Source: Streptomyces sp. MMG1533
GTDB taxonomy: Bacteria > Actinomycetota > Actinomycetes > Streptomycetales > Streptomycetaceae
Assembly: GCF_001279775.1 (NCBI RefSeq)
Contig: NZ_LGDG01000211.1
Location: 34,572 to 98,571, forward strand
Length of the DNA: 64,000 nucleotides
Direction: 5' to 3'
Each line of letters begins with the position of its first letter. Position 1 is the first letter of the stretch. The notes under the pieces were generated by a model, which saw only the letters and a program-made list of their open reading frames with translations, searched no databases and was not told where the DNA came from. The translations under genes and the position numbers were made by a program. This document shows, piece by piece, positions 17,260 through 25,062 of this stretch.

Positions 17260-18081
17260 CTACCCCTCGGCCGAAGGGCGAAACCCCGCCCGGCCTTCCC
17301 CGCTCAGGGGGGAGGGCCGGGGCCACAGCGGGCGCACCTCGGGCGGCTGCCCGCCGACCTTCGTGACGATGTCGGCGGCGAGCTCTCGCAGCTTCACGTT
17401 CCGGTGCTGCGAGGCCTGGGTGAGGATCTCGAAGGCCCGCCCGGCGGTGCACGACTCCTGGGACATGATGACGCCGAGGGCCTGGTCGATGACCGTGCGC
17501 GAGGCGATCGCGGTCTGCAGGTCCATGCTGAACTGCAGCTGCCCCGCGAACTTCAGCGCGACGCCGAGCGCGCCCGACGCGTGCCCCGCGAACACGGCCG
17601 CCTGCTCCCGCACCGGCCGGGTGAAGCTGTGCGGCTTCGCGGCGTACATGTTCAGGACGCCGGCGACGTTCTGCCGGGGCGGGACCAGGGGCAGCGCGAG
17701 CACACTGCACATGCCGCTCTCGCGGGCCAGCTTCGGGAAGGCGCCGAAGCGCTCCTCCTCGTCGACGTCGTCGATGTGGTGGGGCGTGCCCGTGCGCAGC
17801 GTCTCCAGACAGGGGCCCTCACCCACGTCGTACTGGCGCTGGTCGAACACGTCCACCGCCTCGTCGCTGGCGGCGGCGGTGTAGGGATGGTCCGGGTCCT
17901 CGGCGCGCAGGGTGACCGAGCAGTGCACCTTGGCCGGCAGGGCCGTCGCGGCGAGCGCGACGAGTTCCCGGAGAAAGTCCTCGATCCCGTCGGCCTCCAG
18001 CAGCAGCGCCTGCAACCGCACGAGGAGCTCCTCGCCGCCCTCAGGCCCGGTGGGCGGGGAAGCGGAAGATGAATCCGTCAC
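17260..18081 (-). CDS. GAF-ANTAR RNA-binding regulator
   Basis: A 273-aa protein with a GAF domain (about 25-175: VHCSVTLRAEDPDHPYTAAA, VGEGPCLETLRTG, VLALPLVPPRQNVAGVLNMY) and a C-terminal ANTAR domain (about 180-240: LQTAIASRTVIDQALGVIMS, AFEILTQASQHRN). The order and spacing match streptomycete GAF-ANTAR antiterminators. A 30-residue tail follows. GTG start with GGGAGG six bases upstream. It lies 66 bases upstream of the other GAF-ANTAR gene in the same direction; the two differ enough to be old paralogues rather than a recent duplication. Confidence 0.87.
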   Translation of the reverse strand: MTDSSSASPPTGPEGGEELLVRLQALLLEADGIEDFLRELVALAATALPAKVHCSVTLRAEDPDHPYTAAASDEAVDVFDQRQYDVGEGPCLETLRTGTPHHIDDVDEEERFGAFPKLARESGMCSVLALPLVPPRQNVAGVLNMYAAKPHSFTRPVREQAAVFAGHASGALGVALKFAGQLQFSMDLQTAIASRTVIDQALGVIMSQESCTAGRAFEILTQASQHRNVKLRELAADIVTKVGGQPPEVRPLWPRPSPLSGEGRAGFRPSAEG

Positions 18082-18140
18082 GAAGGCCTCCCAAGAACGA
18101 CGACACGGTGGATGACCGTGGTCCGCTCGCCGGGTACCCC

Positions 18141-18935
18141 CTATCGCTGCTCGTACGGATCCGCCGGCTGTTCCACCCGCTTCACCGAGCTGACGTCGAG
18201 CACCGGCGGCCAGGCCGCGTCGCTGCCGAGCCTGCCCTTCGGATGCCAGGTGCCGGTCACGGTGATCCAGGTGTCGACCGGCGGCGCGTCGTCCCCGCGC
18301 ATCTCGACCTTGCCCGCCGTCGCGTCGGCGGCACAGCAGGTGACGAAGAGCCGGGTGACGTACCAGGTGCCGTCGTCGCCGTGCGTGACGAAGCCCGTCA
18401 TCCGGACCGTACGGCCCCGCAGCGACCGCCCGCTGTCGTAGATCGCCCGGGAGCTGAACTCGGCGAGGGTCAGCTCCACCGGGTCCCCGGAAGCGAGCGC
18501 CGGGAAGGTCCCGACCCCCTGCGCCGCCCGCTGGGCGGCCTCGCGCCCGGCGCTGTACGACCCGAGCGCGGGCGGCGGGAACAGCAGCAGGGCGAGGGCG
18601 GGCAGGGCGAGGAGCCAGGCGACGCGGGGGCCGTGGTGATGGTCATGGCCGTGCCCCCCGTGCTCGGCGTGTTCGTCGTGGTCCCCGTGCTCGTCGTGCT
18701 CCCCGTGCTCCCCGTGCTCGGCGTGCTCGGCGTGTTCGGCGCCGGCGGGCGAGAACCGCCGTACCACCGCCATCACCACCCCCAGCAGCAACAGCACCAC
18801 CCCCGACACGACCAGGTACGGGCGCAACGAGGCCTGCACGTACCGCAGGTACAGCTCGCTGAACAGGGATATCCGCAGGATCGCCGCGCCCATGAGGGCG
18901 AGGAGGAGGGGGGAGCCGTACCGTCGTACGCTCAC
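18141..18935 (-). CDS. TIGR03943-type membrane protein with His-rich loop
   Basis: A 264-aa protein of the TIGR03943 family, which pairs with a permease. Two N-terminal membrane helices (PLLLALMGAAILRISLF, YLVVSGVVLLLLGVVMAVV) flank a His/Glu/Asp tract (about 70-103, units such as EHAEHGEHGEHDEHGDHDEH) that is likely to bind metal. A third helix (VAWLLALPALALLLFPPPAL) leads to an extracytoplasmic domain containing FVTCCAAD. Its GTG overlaps the stop of the upstream permease gene by four bases, so the two are translationally coupled. Family members are suspected of metal transport. Confidence 0.82.
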   Translation of the reverse strand: MSVRRYGSPLLLALMGAAILRISLFSELYLRYVQASLRPYLVVSGVVLLLLGVVMAVVRRFSPAGAEHAEHAEHGEHGEHDEHGDHDEHAEHGGHGHDHHHGPRVAWLLALPALALLLFPPPALGSYSAGREAAQRAAQGVGTFPALASGDPVELTLAEFSSRAIYDSGRSLRGRTVRMTGFVTHGDDGTWYVTRLFVTCCAADATAGKVEMRGDDAPPVDTWITVTGTWHPKGRLGSDAAWPPVLDVSSVKRVEQPADPYEQR

Positions 18936-19936
18936 AGCAGCCACCACCCCGCCAGCACGCTGCTCGCCACGGCCACCACCCAGGTCGCGGCCGAGAACCG
19001 TACGGCGAAGGCACGCCCGAAGGTCCCCGTCTGCAGGGCGATCAGTTTCAGGTCGACCATCGGCCCGACGACCATGAACGCCAGCCGGGCGGTGGGCGAG
19101 AAGCCGCTGAGCGAGGCGGCGACGAAGGCGTCGGCCTCGCTGCACACGCACAGGACGACGGCCAGGACGGCCAGCAGCAGCACCGACAGCCACGCCGAGC
19201 CGGTGAAGACGTCGAGCACGGACCGCGGGACGGCGATGTCGAAGGTCGCCGCAGCCGCCGCACCGAGGACGAGGAACCCGCCGGCGTGCAGGAAGTCGTG
19301 CTGGAGCCCGGCGCCGAAGGCCCGCAGACCACCCCCGCCGGCCGGGGTGCGCCGCCTGGGCAGTCGTATCCACTCGTCCCGCCCGAACCGGGCCCACAGC
19401 CAGCCCATCACCACGGCCGTCCCCAGCGAGGCGACCAGCCGCCCGAGCACCATCTCCGGCTGCCGGGGGAAGGCGAGGGAGGTCGCCACCAGCACCACCG
19501 GATTGATCGCGGGCGCGGAGAGGAGGAAGGCGAGGGCGGCCGCGGGGGCCACCCCCCGGCTCATCAGGCTCCCGGCCACCGGCACGGACGCGCACTCGCA
19601 CCCGGGCAGCACGACTCCCGCGGCCCCCGCGACCGGCACCGCTAGGGCCTGGTTGCGCGGGAGGAGCCGCTTGAACACCTTCTCCGGCACGAACGCTCCG
19701 ATCGCCGCCGAGACGACCGTGCCGAGCAGCAGGAACGGCACGCCCTGGACGGCGACCGCCGTGAAGACGGTCCACCAGGCGGCGACGGTCGGGGTGTACA
19801 GATCGAGCGCGAGCATCGGCCCGAGGACGGACACGACCGTCGCGATGGCGAGCAGCGCCGCCCCGCCGAAGACGGCGTAGAAGAGCGCGCGCACGGCGAG
19901 GCGCACGCTGTCGCCCGCCGTCCGTTGGTTCTCCAC
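18932..19936 (-). CDS. Permease of the UPF0718/DUF318 family
   Basis: A 334-aa polytopic membrane protein with about eight helices in two halves. The family marks are GVVLPGCECASVPVAGSLMS and LLSAPAINPVVLVATSLA in the first half, and LCVCSEADAFVAASLSGFSP with FMVVGPMVDLKLI in the second. The Cys residues (GCECAS, LCVCSEADAF) could coordinate a metal or arsenical substrate. GTG 19936 is preferred because the longer frame upstream overlaps the XRE-TPR gene and is not protein-like. It forms a two-gene unit with the His-loop protein downstream. Substrate is unknown; zinc or another transition metal is plausible. Confidence 0.82.
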   Translation of the reverse strand: MENQRTAGDSVRLAVRALFYAVFGGAALLAIATVVSVLGPMLALDLYTPTVAAWWTVFTAVAVQGVPFLLLGTVVSAAIGAFVPEKVFKRLLPRNQALAVPVAGAAGVVLPGCECASVPVAGSLMSRGVAPAAALAFLLSAPAINPVVLVATSLAFPRQPEMVLGRLVASLGTAVVMGWLWARFGRDEWIRLPRRRTPAGGGGLRAFGAGLQHDFLHAGGFLVLGAAAAATFDIAVPRSVLDVFTGSAWLSVLLLAVLAVVLCVCSEADAFVAASLSGFSPTARLAFMVVGPMVDLKLIALQTGTFGRAFAVRFSAATWVVAVASSVLAGWWLL

Positions 19937-20006
19937 GTGCCTGTCCCGGTAGTCCGTTGGTCTCAGCGCACGGTAGCCGGGACCGCTGTGGGCCGCCCCG
20001 GTTTCG

Positions 20007-21356
20007 TCACAGAGGAGGCTGTGCGGGCGCGGGCCCGAGGGTGGTCGTCCCCGGGGCCGTACGGTGTCCGAGCCCCGTCCGGTAGGCGTCCAGCGCCGCC
20101 TCCACCCGCCCCGTGCGGCGCAGCAGATCCCCCAGCAGCCGGCACAGGTCGGCCAGGTCACCGGCCGCACCCGCGCGCTCCAGCAGGCTCAGGGCGCGTA
20201 CGTAGTGCTCCTCGGCTGCCTCGGTGTCCCGGGTGTCCTCGGCGATGATGCCGAGGAGGCGGTGGGCGGCGGCGGAGTGCAGGGCACCGCGTTCGGCGGT
20301 GAAGTCGCTGAGCACGTCGTGCAACAGGGCGGCGGCCTCCTCGGACTTGCCGCGCCGGTGCAGTACGTCGGCCAGCTCGACGCCGACCTGGCTGGAGTAG
20401 AGGGCGGCCCGCTTGGCGGAGAGCATCGTGAGGGCCTCCCGCAACTCGGCCTCGGCGCGCCCCAGTTCGCCGTTCTGCGCGTAGACGTACCCGCGCATCC
20501 AGTGGCAGTTGGCGAGTTCGGTACGGAGCTGGAGCTGCCGGTACAGCTCGGCCGCCTTGGCGAGCGAGGCGTCGGCCTCGGCGATGCGGCCCTCGGCGAG
20601 CAGGGTGCGGGCGACCGAGCGGTGCATACGGGCCACGAGGGCGGGGTCGCCGGCCTGGGGTGCGAGGGCGAGGGCGAGTTCGGCGGCCTGGGCGGCGCGG
20701 GCGTGGGCGCCCATGTCCATGTAGGGGCCGATGACGCTGGCGTAGAGGAGGAGCAGCGCGTCGGGGTCGTGCAGGCCGCCGCGGTTGAGCTCGTCGAGGG
20801 TGGACTCCAACAGGTATACGGCGTAGCGGAGTTCGCCGCCGAGGTAGTGAGCGACGGCCCGGCCCCGGATCGCCGGGACGCGGGCGGGGAGGGGGGCGTC
20901 CGCACGGGCGAGCGCCTCCTCGGCCCGCTCGAAGTACAGCCGGGCGGCGGCCAGGTCGCCGGTGTCGATGCCGGACTCGCCGAGCCCGAGCAGGGCGTCG
21001 GCCTGTTCGCCCACCAGACCGTGTGCCTCCGCCTCCGCGAGGACCGCCGCGAACCCCTCGGCCGCGGCCTCGGTGGCACCGGTCGCCAAGGTGCGCTGGG
21101 CGCCGGTCAGATGCAGCCGCAGCTCGGTGACCAGGCGGGCCGGGCGCCCGGTCGCCAGCTCCTCGAAGCCGACGCCGAGCCGCTCGGCGAGATGCCTGAG
21201 CGCGTCGTCGGAGGGGCGGACGCGGCCGGCTTCCAGGGTGGAGATGTAGGCGGGCGTGTAGGCCGGTTCGGCCACCTGCCTCTGGGTCAGCCCGCGATCG
21301 ATCCGCAGCTGCTGCACCCTTCGCCCGATGGTCACCGGGTCGTCGCGCTCCGACAT
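20007..21356 (-). CDS. XRE-family regulator with TPR domain (RRNPP-like architecture)
   Basis: A 449-aa protein. Residues 8-70 are an XRE helix-turn-helix (GRRVQQLRIDRGLTQRQVAE, AYISTLEAGRVRPSDDALRH); the remainder is a superhelix of about nine TPR-like hairpins (GFAAVLAEAEAHGLVGEQAD, ARLYFERAEEALARADAP, AEEHYVRALSLLERAG). HTH plus TPR is the layout of peptide-sensing RRNPP regulators of Firmicutes, although streptomycetes have many such proteins with unknown ligands. The start at 21356 has GGGGAG seven bases upstream. It is divergent from two tiny ORFs across a perfect palindrome that it probably binds. Confidence 0.83.
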   Translation of the reverse strand: MSERDDPVTIGRRVQQLRIDRGLTQRQVAEPAYTPAYISTLEAGRVRPSDDALRHLAERLGVGFEELATGRPARLVTELRLHLTGAQRTLATGATEAAAEGFAAVLAEAEAHGLVGEQADALLGLGESGIDTGDLAAARLYFERAEEALARADAPLPARVPAIRGRAVAHYLGGELRYAVYLLESTLDELNRGGLHDPDALLLLYASVIGPYMDMGAHARAAQAAELALALAPQAGDPALVARMHRSVARTLLAEGRIAEADASLAKAAELYRQLQLRTELANCHWMRGYVYAQNGELGRAEAELREALTMLSAKRAALYSSQVGVELADVLHRRGKSEEAAALLHDVLSDFTAERGALHSAAAHRLLGIIAEDTRDTEAAEEHYVRALSLLERAGAAGDLADLCRLLGDLLRRTGRVEAALDAYRTGLGHRTAPGTTTLGPAPAQPPL

Positions 21357-21377
21357 GACCAACTCCCCTGGTGCCTC

Positions 21378-21438
21378 TTGCCGTTCGACTCGGACAGCCC
21401 CTAGGTTAAACGGCGTATTAACCATGCTTAATACGCCG
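21378..21438. promoter_or_regulatory. Promoter and perfect operator palindrome between XRE-TPR gene and small ORFs
   Basis: The arms CGGCGTATTAA (21411-21421) and TTAATACGCCG (21428-21438) form an 11-bp perfect inverted repeat around CCATGC, and the ATG of the 31-codon ORF is inside the spacer. Upstream on the plus strand, TTGCCG (21378-21383) and TAGGTT (21402-21407) are 18 bases apart and make a good sigma-HrdB-type promoter. The XRE-TPR protein is the obvious candidate binder. Confidence 0.75.
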
Positions 21439-21519
21439 CTGCTTCTGTTGTTCTCGTTGTTGCCGTGGGTGTTCCTGTTCCTGCTGTTCTTGTCGCCGCT
21501 GCGAGGTTGTCGTGCCTGA
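21424..21519 (+). CDS. 31-aa hydrophobic peptide ORF
   Basis: Starting ATG 21424, this ORF encodes a peptide that is nearly all hydrophobic (PLLLLFSLLPWVFLFLLFLS) with a short basic end (LRGCRA). It could be a membrane peptide. No ribosome binding site is seen; the start lies 10 bases from the likely transcription start, inside the operator spacer. It overlaps the next ORF by eight bases, so it may mainly serve to couple translation. Coding status is uncertain. Confidence 0.45.
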   Translation: MLNTPLLLLFSLLPWVFLFLLFLSPLRGCRA

Positions 21520-21685
21520 ACGCACCAGCGCCACCGAGCGTTACGCCAGGGGCATCGTCGCCGCCGTCGTCGCGGTCGCCGCCCTGGTACTGGCGGCGAA
21601 CGCGGGCCCGGCGAGAGCGACGGAGTCCCGGCCCGCGCAACACGCCACGCAGGTCACGGGCTCCGCGGCTCCCGCCGGTCGCTAG
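21512..21685 (+). CDS. 57-aa secreted small protein
   Basis: GTG 21512 with GCGAGG seven bases upstream, ending TAG 21683-21685. Residues 1-35 look like a signal peptide: MPERTSATERYARG, then IVAAVVAVAALVLAANAG and a PARA cleavage motif. The remaining 21 or so residues (TESRPAQHATQVTG and on) are polar. It is expressed away from the XRE-TPR regulator and overlaps the preceding 31-aa ORF. Position and form fit a secreted pro-peptide, but no homologue is recognised. Confidence 0.5.
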   Translation: MPERTSATERYARGIVAAVVAVAALVLAANAGPARATESRPAQHATQVTGSAAPAGR

Positions 21686-21712
21686 CCGTACCCCTGATTG
21701 CCCACCCCCGGC

Positions 21713-22699
21713 CTACAGGTCGTCGAGGAGGCTCGTCACCGAGCCGTTCTCGAAGATCTCCCGGATCGCGTGGGCGATCACCGGGGCGATGGACAGGACC
21801 TGCACCTTGTCCAGGCCCGTCGCGGCGGCCGTCGGCAGGGTGTCGGTGAACACGAAGCGGCTGACCCGCGAGTGCTTCAGCCGCTCCACCGCCGGACCGG
21901 ACAGGATGCCGTGCGTGGCCGCCACGATGACGTCCTCCGCGCCGCTGTCGTACAGCGCGTCCGCCGCCGCGCAGATCGTGCCCGCCGTGTCGACCATGTC
22001 GTCGACCAGCACGCACACCCGGCCCTCGACCTCGCCCACCACCTCGTGCACGCTGACCTGGTGGGCCACGTCCTTGTCCCGCTTCTTGTGGACGATCGCC
22101 AGCGGGGTGCCCAGCCGGTCGCACCACCGGTCCGCGACCCGCACCCGGCCCGCGTCCGGCGACACCACCGTCAGCCGGCCGTGATCGCTGCCGGCCGCGA
22201 TGTGGTCGGCGAGCGTCGGCAGCGCGAACAGGTGGTCCATCGGACCGTCGAAGAACCCCGCGATCTGGTCGGTGTGCAGGTCGACGGTGATGATCCGGTC
22301 CGCCCCCGCCGACGCCAGCAGGTCCGCGAGCAGCCGCGCCGAGATCGGCTCGCGGCCCTTGTGCTTCTTGTCCTGCCGCGAGTAGCCGTAGAACGGGGCG
22401 ACGACGGTGATGCTGCGGGCGGAGGCCCGCTTCAACGCGTCGATCATGATGAGCTGTTCCATGATCCACGTGTTGATGGGCGCGGTGTGGGACTGGATGA
22501 CGAAGCAGTCCGCGCCCCGCACCGACTCCTCGTAACGGACGTAGATCTCCCCGTTGGCGAAGTCCCGGGCCTGCGTGGGCACCAGGCGCGCGCCCAGCTC
22601 CGCTGCGACCTTCCCGGCCAGGTCCGGGTGGGCCCGGCCGGCGAAGAGGAGCAGGGTGCGCTCGTTGTTGCGGGCGCCCCTCGCGAGTTCGCCCCTCAC
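21713..22699 (-). CDS. prs: Ribose-phosphate diphosphokinase (PRPP synthetase), cluster copy
   Basis: A 328-aa class I PRPP synthetase making PRPP from ribose 5-phosphate and ATP. Landmarks: ARDFANGEIYVRYEESVRGA, APFYGYSRQDKKHKGREPIS, the metal/PP loop VDLHTDQIAGFFD and the PRPP-binding motif VLVDDMVDTAGTICAAA. All are intact. The GTG start overlaps the stop of the upstream Old Yellow Enzyme gene by four bases (GTGA), placing it in the biosynthetic operon. A housekeeping prs should exist elsewhere; this copy probably raises PRPP for the cluster's uracil phosphoribosyltransferase or ribosylation. Confidence 0.92.
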   Translation of the reverse strand: MRGELARGARNNERTLLLFAGRAHPDLAGKVAAELGARLVPTQARDFANGEIYVRYEESVRGADCFVIQSHTAPINTWIMEQLIMIDALKRASARSITVVAPFYGYSRQDKKHKGREPISARLLADLLASAGADRIITVDLHTDQIAGFFDGPMDHLFALPTLADHIAAGSDHGRLTVVSPDAGRVRVADRWCDRLGTPLAIVHKKRDKDVAHQVSVHEVVGEVEGRVCVLVDDMVDTAGTICAAADALYDSGAEDVIVAATHGILSGPAVERLKHSRVSRFVFTDTLPTAAATGLDKVQVLSIAPVIAHAIREIFENGSVTSLLDDL

Positions 22700-23766
22700 C
22701 GGCCGAGGGCGGGGTAGTCGGTGTAGCCGCGGTGGTCGCCGCCGTAGAACGCCGACTCGTCGGCCTCGTTGAAGGGGCCGCCGGCCGCGATCCGGGCGGG
22801 CAGGTCGGGGTTGGCGAGGAACAGCGCGCCCAGCGACACGGCGTCCGCCAGACCCTCGTCCAGCACCTCCTGCGCGGACTTCGCCGTGGCCGGGAAGGAG
22901 TCCGGCGCGGCGTGCGGGTTCAGCACCAGGTTGCCCCGCCACAGGTCGCGCACGGCCCGCGTCACCGGGCGGGTCACGATCTCGCACACCTCCAGGAACG
23001 CGAGCTCCGGCAGGGCGGGGACCAGGGCCGCGTACAGGGCCTCGGTGTCGCCCTCGGCGATGTCGTTGTAGGGGTTGCCGGGCGAGATGCGCATGCTGGT
23101 GCGCTCGTTGCCGATCGCGGCGACGACGGCCTCGGCGACCTCCACCGTGAAGCGGATGCGGTTCGCGATCGAGCCGCCGTAGGCGTCGGTGCGGTGGTTG
23201 GTGTTCTCGGCGAGGAACTGGTGCAGCAGGAAGCCGTTGCCCGCGTGGATCTCCACCCCGTCGAAGCCGGCCTCGACCGCGTTGCGGGCGGCCGTCGCGA
23301 AGTCCCGTACGGTCGCGGCGATCTCGTCGACCGTCAGCTCGTGCGGCACCGGGTAGTCCTGCATGCCGCCCGGGGTGAAGCACTGGCCGGCCGCGGCGAC
23401 CGGCGAGGGCGCCACGGAGGTGTGGGCGCTGTCGTACAGCGACGGGTGGCCGATCCGGCCGGAGTGCATCAGCTGGACCACGATCCGGCCGCCCGCGGCG
23501 TGCACGGCGTCGGTCACCGCCCGCCAGGACGCGACCTGCTCGGGGTGGTGCAGGCCGGGCGTGTTGAGGAAGCCCTGGCCGACCTGGGAGGGCTGCACGC
23601 CCTCGGTGATGACGAGGCCGGCGGAGGCGCGCTGGGCGTAGTACTCGGCCATCAGCTCGGTGGCGCCGCCGCACGGCTTGGCCCGGTTGCGGGTCATCGG
23701 CGCCATCACCAACCGGTTGGCCAGCGGGATCTTGCCGAAGGTCACGGAGTCGAACAGCGAGGTCAT
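22696..23766 (-). CDS. Old Yellow Enzyme family ene-reductase
   Basis: A 356-aa FMN-dependent NAD(P)H:flavin oxidoreductase of the NemA/OYE type. Barrel landmarks: LVMAPMTRNRA, LVITEGVQPSQVGQGF, QLMHSGRIGHPS, GFDGVEIHAGNGFLLHQFL and NHRTDAYGGSIANR. Of the usual HxxH/HxxN pair, HAGN is visible. These enzymes reduce activated C=C bonds, including maleimides. It sits between psuG and prs in the cluster. It may act on the heterocycle during biosynthesis or detoxify a reactive maleimide-like product. ATG 23766 has GGGAGACC upstream. Confidence 0.9.
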   Translation of the reverse strand: MTSLFDSVTFGKIPLANRLVMAPMTRNRAKPCGGATELMAEYYAQRASAGLVITEGVQPSQVGQGFLNTPGLHHPEQVASWRAVTDAVHAAGGRIVVQLMHSGRIGHPSLYDSAHTSVAPSPVAAAGQCFTPGGMQDYPVPHELTVDEIAATVRDFATAARNAVEAGFDGVEIHAGNGFLLHQFLAENTNHRTDAYGGSIANRIRFTVEVAEAVVAAIGNERTSMRISPGNPYNDIAEGDTEALYAALVPALPELAFLEVCEIVTRPVTRAVRDLWRGNLVLNPHAAPDSFPATAKSAQEVLDEGLADAVSLGALFLANPDLPARIAAGGPFNEADESAFYGGDHRGYTDYPALGR

Positions 23767-23795
23767 GCGGGTGGTCTCCCTATGAGTGGCGGTGG

Positions 23796-24725
23796 TCACG
23801 AGTGGTCGGTGCGCAGGCGGGCGTACGCGGCGGCCATCCGGCCCCCCACCTCGGCGGTGGAGATCAGGACGGCCATGTTGGCCTGCGCGGTACGGCCGCC
23901 GGTGGCCCGGTCGACCGCGTGCATCAGGTACTTGGTGAGGCCCTGGCCGGTGACGCCGTCCCGCTCGGCCTGGGCGAGCGCGTCGGCGATCGCGGCCTCC
24001 GCCTCGGCGGCGTCGACCGCGTCCTCGGCGCGGGGCGGGGTGGTGACGACGAAGGAGCCGGGGTGGCCGGCCGCCCAGTGCAGGCCGACGGCCCTGGCGA
24101 TCAGGTCCTCGTCGTCGATGCGGTGCGGGGACTTCACGCCGCTGGAGGCGCAGTAGAACGCGGGGAAGTCGTCGGAGCCGTAGGAGACGACCGGGACGCA
24201 GTGCGTCTCCAGGTACTCCATGGTCAGCTTCAGGTCGAGGATCATCTTCGCCCCGGCGCACACCACCGCGACCTTGGAGCGGGTCAGCTGGATCAGGTCC
24301 GAGGAGACGTCCATGGTGGTCTCGGCGCCCCGGTGCACCCCGCCGAGCCCCGCGGAGGAGAAGAACGGGATCCCGGCGAGCTCGGCGGCCACCAGCGAGG
24401 AGGCGACGGTGGTCGCACCCCGGCCGCCGCCCGCCAGGACGATCGGCAGGTCCCGGCTGGACACCTTCGGAATGCCGGGCTCGGACGCGAACCGCTCGAT
24501 GTCCCGCTCGGTCATGCCGACCCGGATCGCGCCGTCCTCGACACAGATCGTCGCCGGCACCGAGCCGCCCTTGCGGACGGCGGCCTCGACCAGGTGAGCG
24601 GTCTCGGCGTTGTACGGGTACTTCAGGCCGTGCGTGATGACGTTGGACTCCAGCGCGACGACCGGACGGCCCTCGTGCAGGGCCGCACGGACCTCTTCGG
24701 TGAAGACGAGGGGGATCGTGCTCAT
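23796..24725 (-). CDS. psuG: Pseudouridine-5'-phosphate glycosidase (PsuG/IndA/MinB type C-glycosynthase)
   Basis: A 309-aa PsuG-family enzyme. The catalytic residues line up with E. coli PsuG: Glu26 ([12 protein letters not shown]), Lys87 ([11 protein letters not shown]) and Lys160 ([11 protein letters not shown]). PsuG interconverts pseudouridine 5'-phosphate with uracil and ribose 5-phosphate through an open-ring ribose adduct on lysine. In C-nucleoside clusters the homologue joins ribose 5-phosphate to a non-uracil heterocycle through a C-C bond. The stop-start overlap (ATGA) with the tautomerase gene upstream and the NRPS beyond it argues for that role here. Confidence 0.92.
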   Translation of the reverse strand: MSTIPLVFTEEVRAALHEGRPVVALESNVITHGLKYPYNAETAHLVEAAVRKGGSVPATICVEDGAIRVGMTERDIERFASEPGIPKVSSRDLPIVLAGGGRGATTVASSLVAAELAGIPFFSSAGLGGVHRGAETTMDVSSDLIQLTRSKVAVVCAGAKMILDLKLTMEYLETHCVPVVSYGSDDFPAFYCASSGVKSPHRIDDEDLIARAVGLHWAAGHPGSFVVTTPPRAEDAVDAAEAEAAIADALAQAERDGVTGQGLTKYLMHAVDRATGGRTAQANMAVLISTAEVGGRMAAAYARLRTDHS

Positions 24726-24976
24726 GAGGTTCCTTCGGTCGGGACGGGCTTGGAGTAGCTGGGCTGCTTCCACAACAGGTGGGCGCGCGCCTCGAGTTCG
24801 GGCACGTGCACCTCGGCGACCCAGCGGGACTGCTCCACCGCCTGCACGGCGATCGACACCGCGCCCGGCTCGCAGCCGAAGCCCTTCGTGATCGTCTCGG
24901 TCAGCGCCGCGACCAGGTCCGCCTTCTCGGCGTCGGTGAAGGTGCGCGGCCAGTGCCTGATGCTGACGTGCGGCAT
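24722..24976 (-). CDS. Tautomerase-superfamily protein
   Basis: An 84-aa protein of the 4-oxalocrotonate tautomerase/PptA superfamily. The catalytic N-terminal Pro would be exposed after Met removal ([20 protein letters not shown]). The beta-alpha-beta unit [20 protein letters not shown] follows, ending in [14 protein letters not shown]. Such enzymes use Pro as a general base for keto-enol shifts. It overlaps psuG by four bases and lies downstream of the NRPS. It could tautomerise the amino-pyridone/pyrrole-type intermediate; that is inference from position. Confidence 0.8.
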   Translation of the reverse strand: MPHVSIRHWPRTFTDAEKADLVAALTETITKGFGCEPGAVSIAVQAVEQSRWVAEVHVPELEARAHLLWKQPSYSKPVPTEGTS

Positions 24977-25005
24977 CGCACGGCTCCTTTCCGGGGTTCC
25001 GGGGA

Positions 25006-25043
25006 CCTCGCCCCCGTGGCGGGGGTGTCACACGGGGGCGAGG
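25006..25043 (-). terminator. Strong hairpin between NRPS and tautomerase genes
   Basis: Perfect 13-base arms CCTCGCCCCCGTG (25006-25018) and CACGGGGGCGAGG (25031-25043) with a 12-base loop, 20 bases past the NRPS stop codon and 30 bases before the tautomerase start. It can end most NRPS transcripts or set the ratio of NRPS to downstream enzymes. Confidence 0.75.
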
Positions 25044-25062
25044 AGTCTGCGGATGACGGGTG

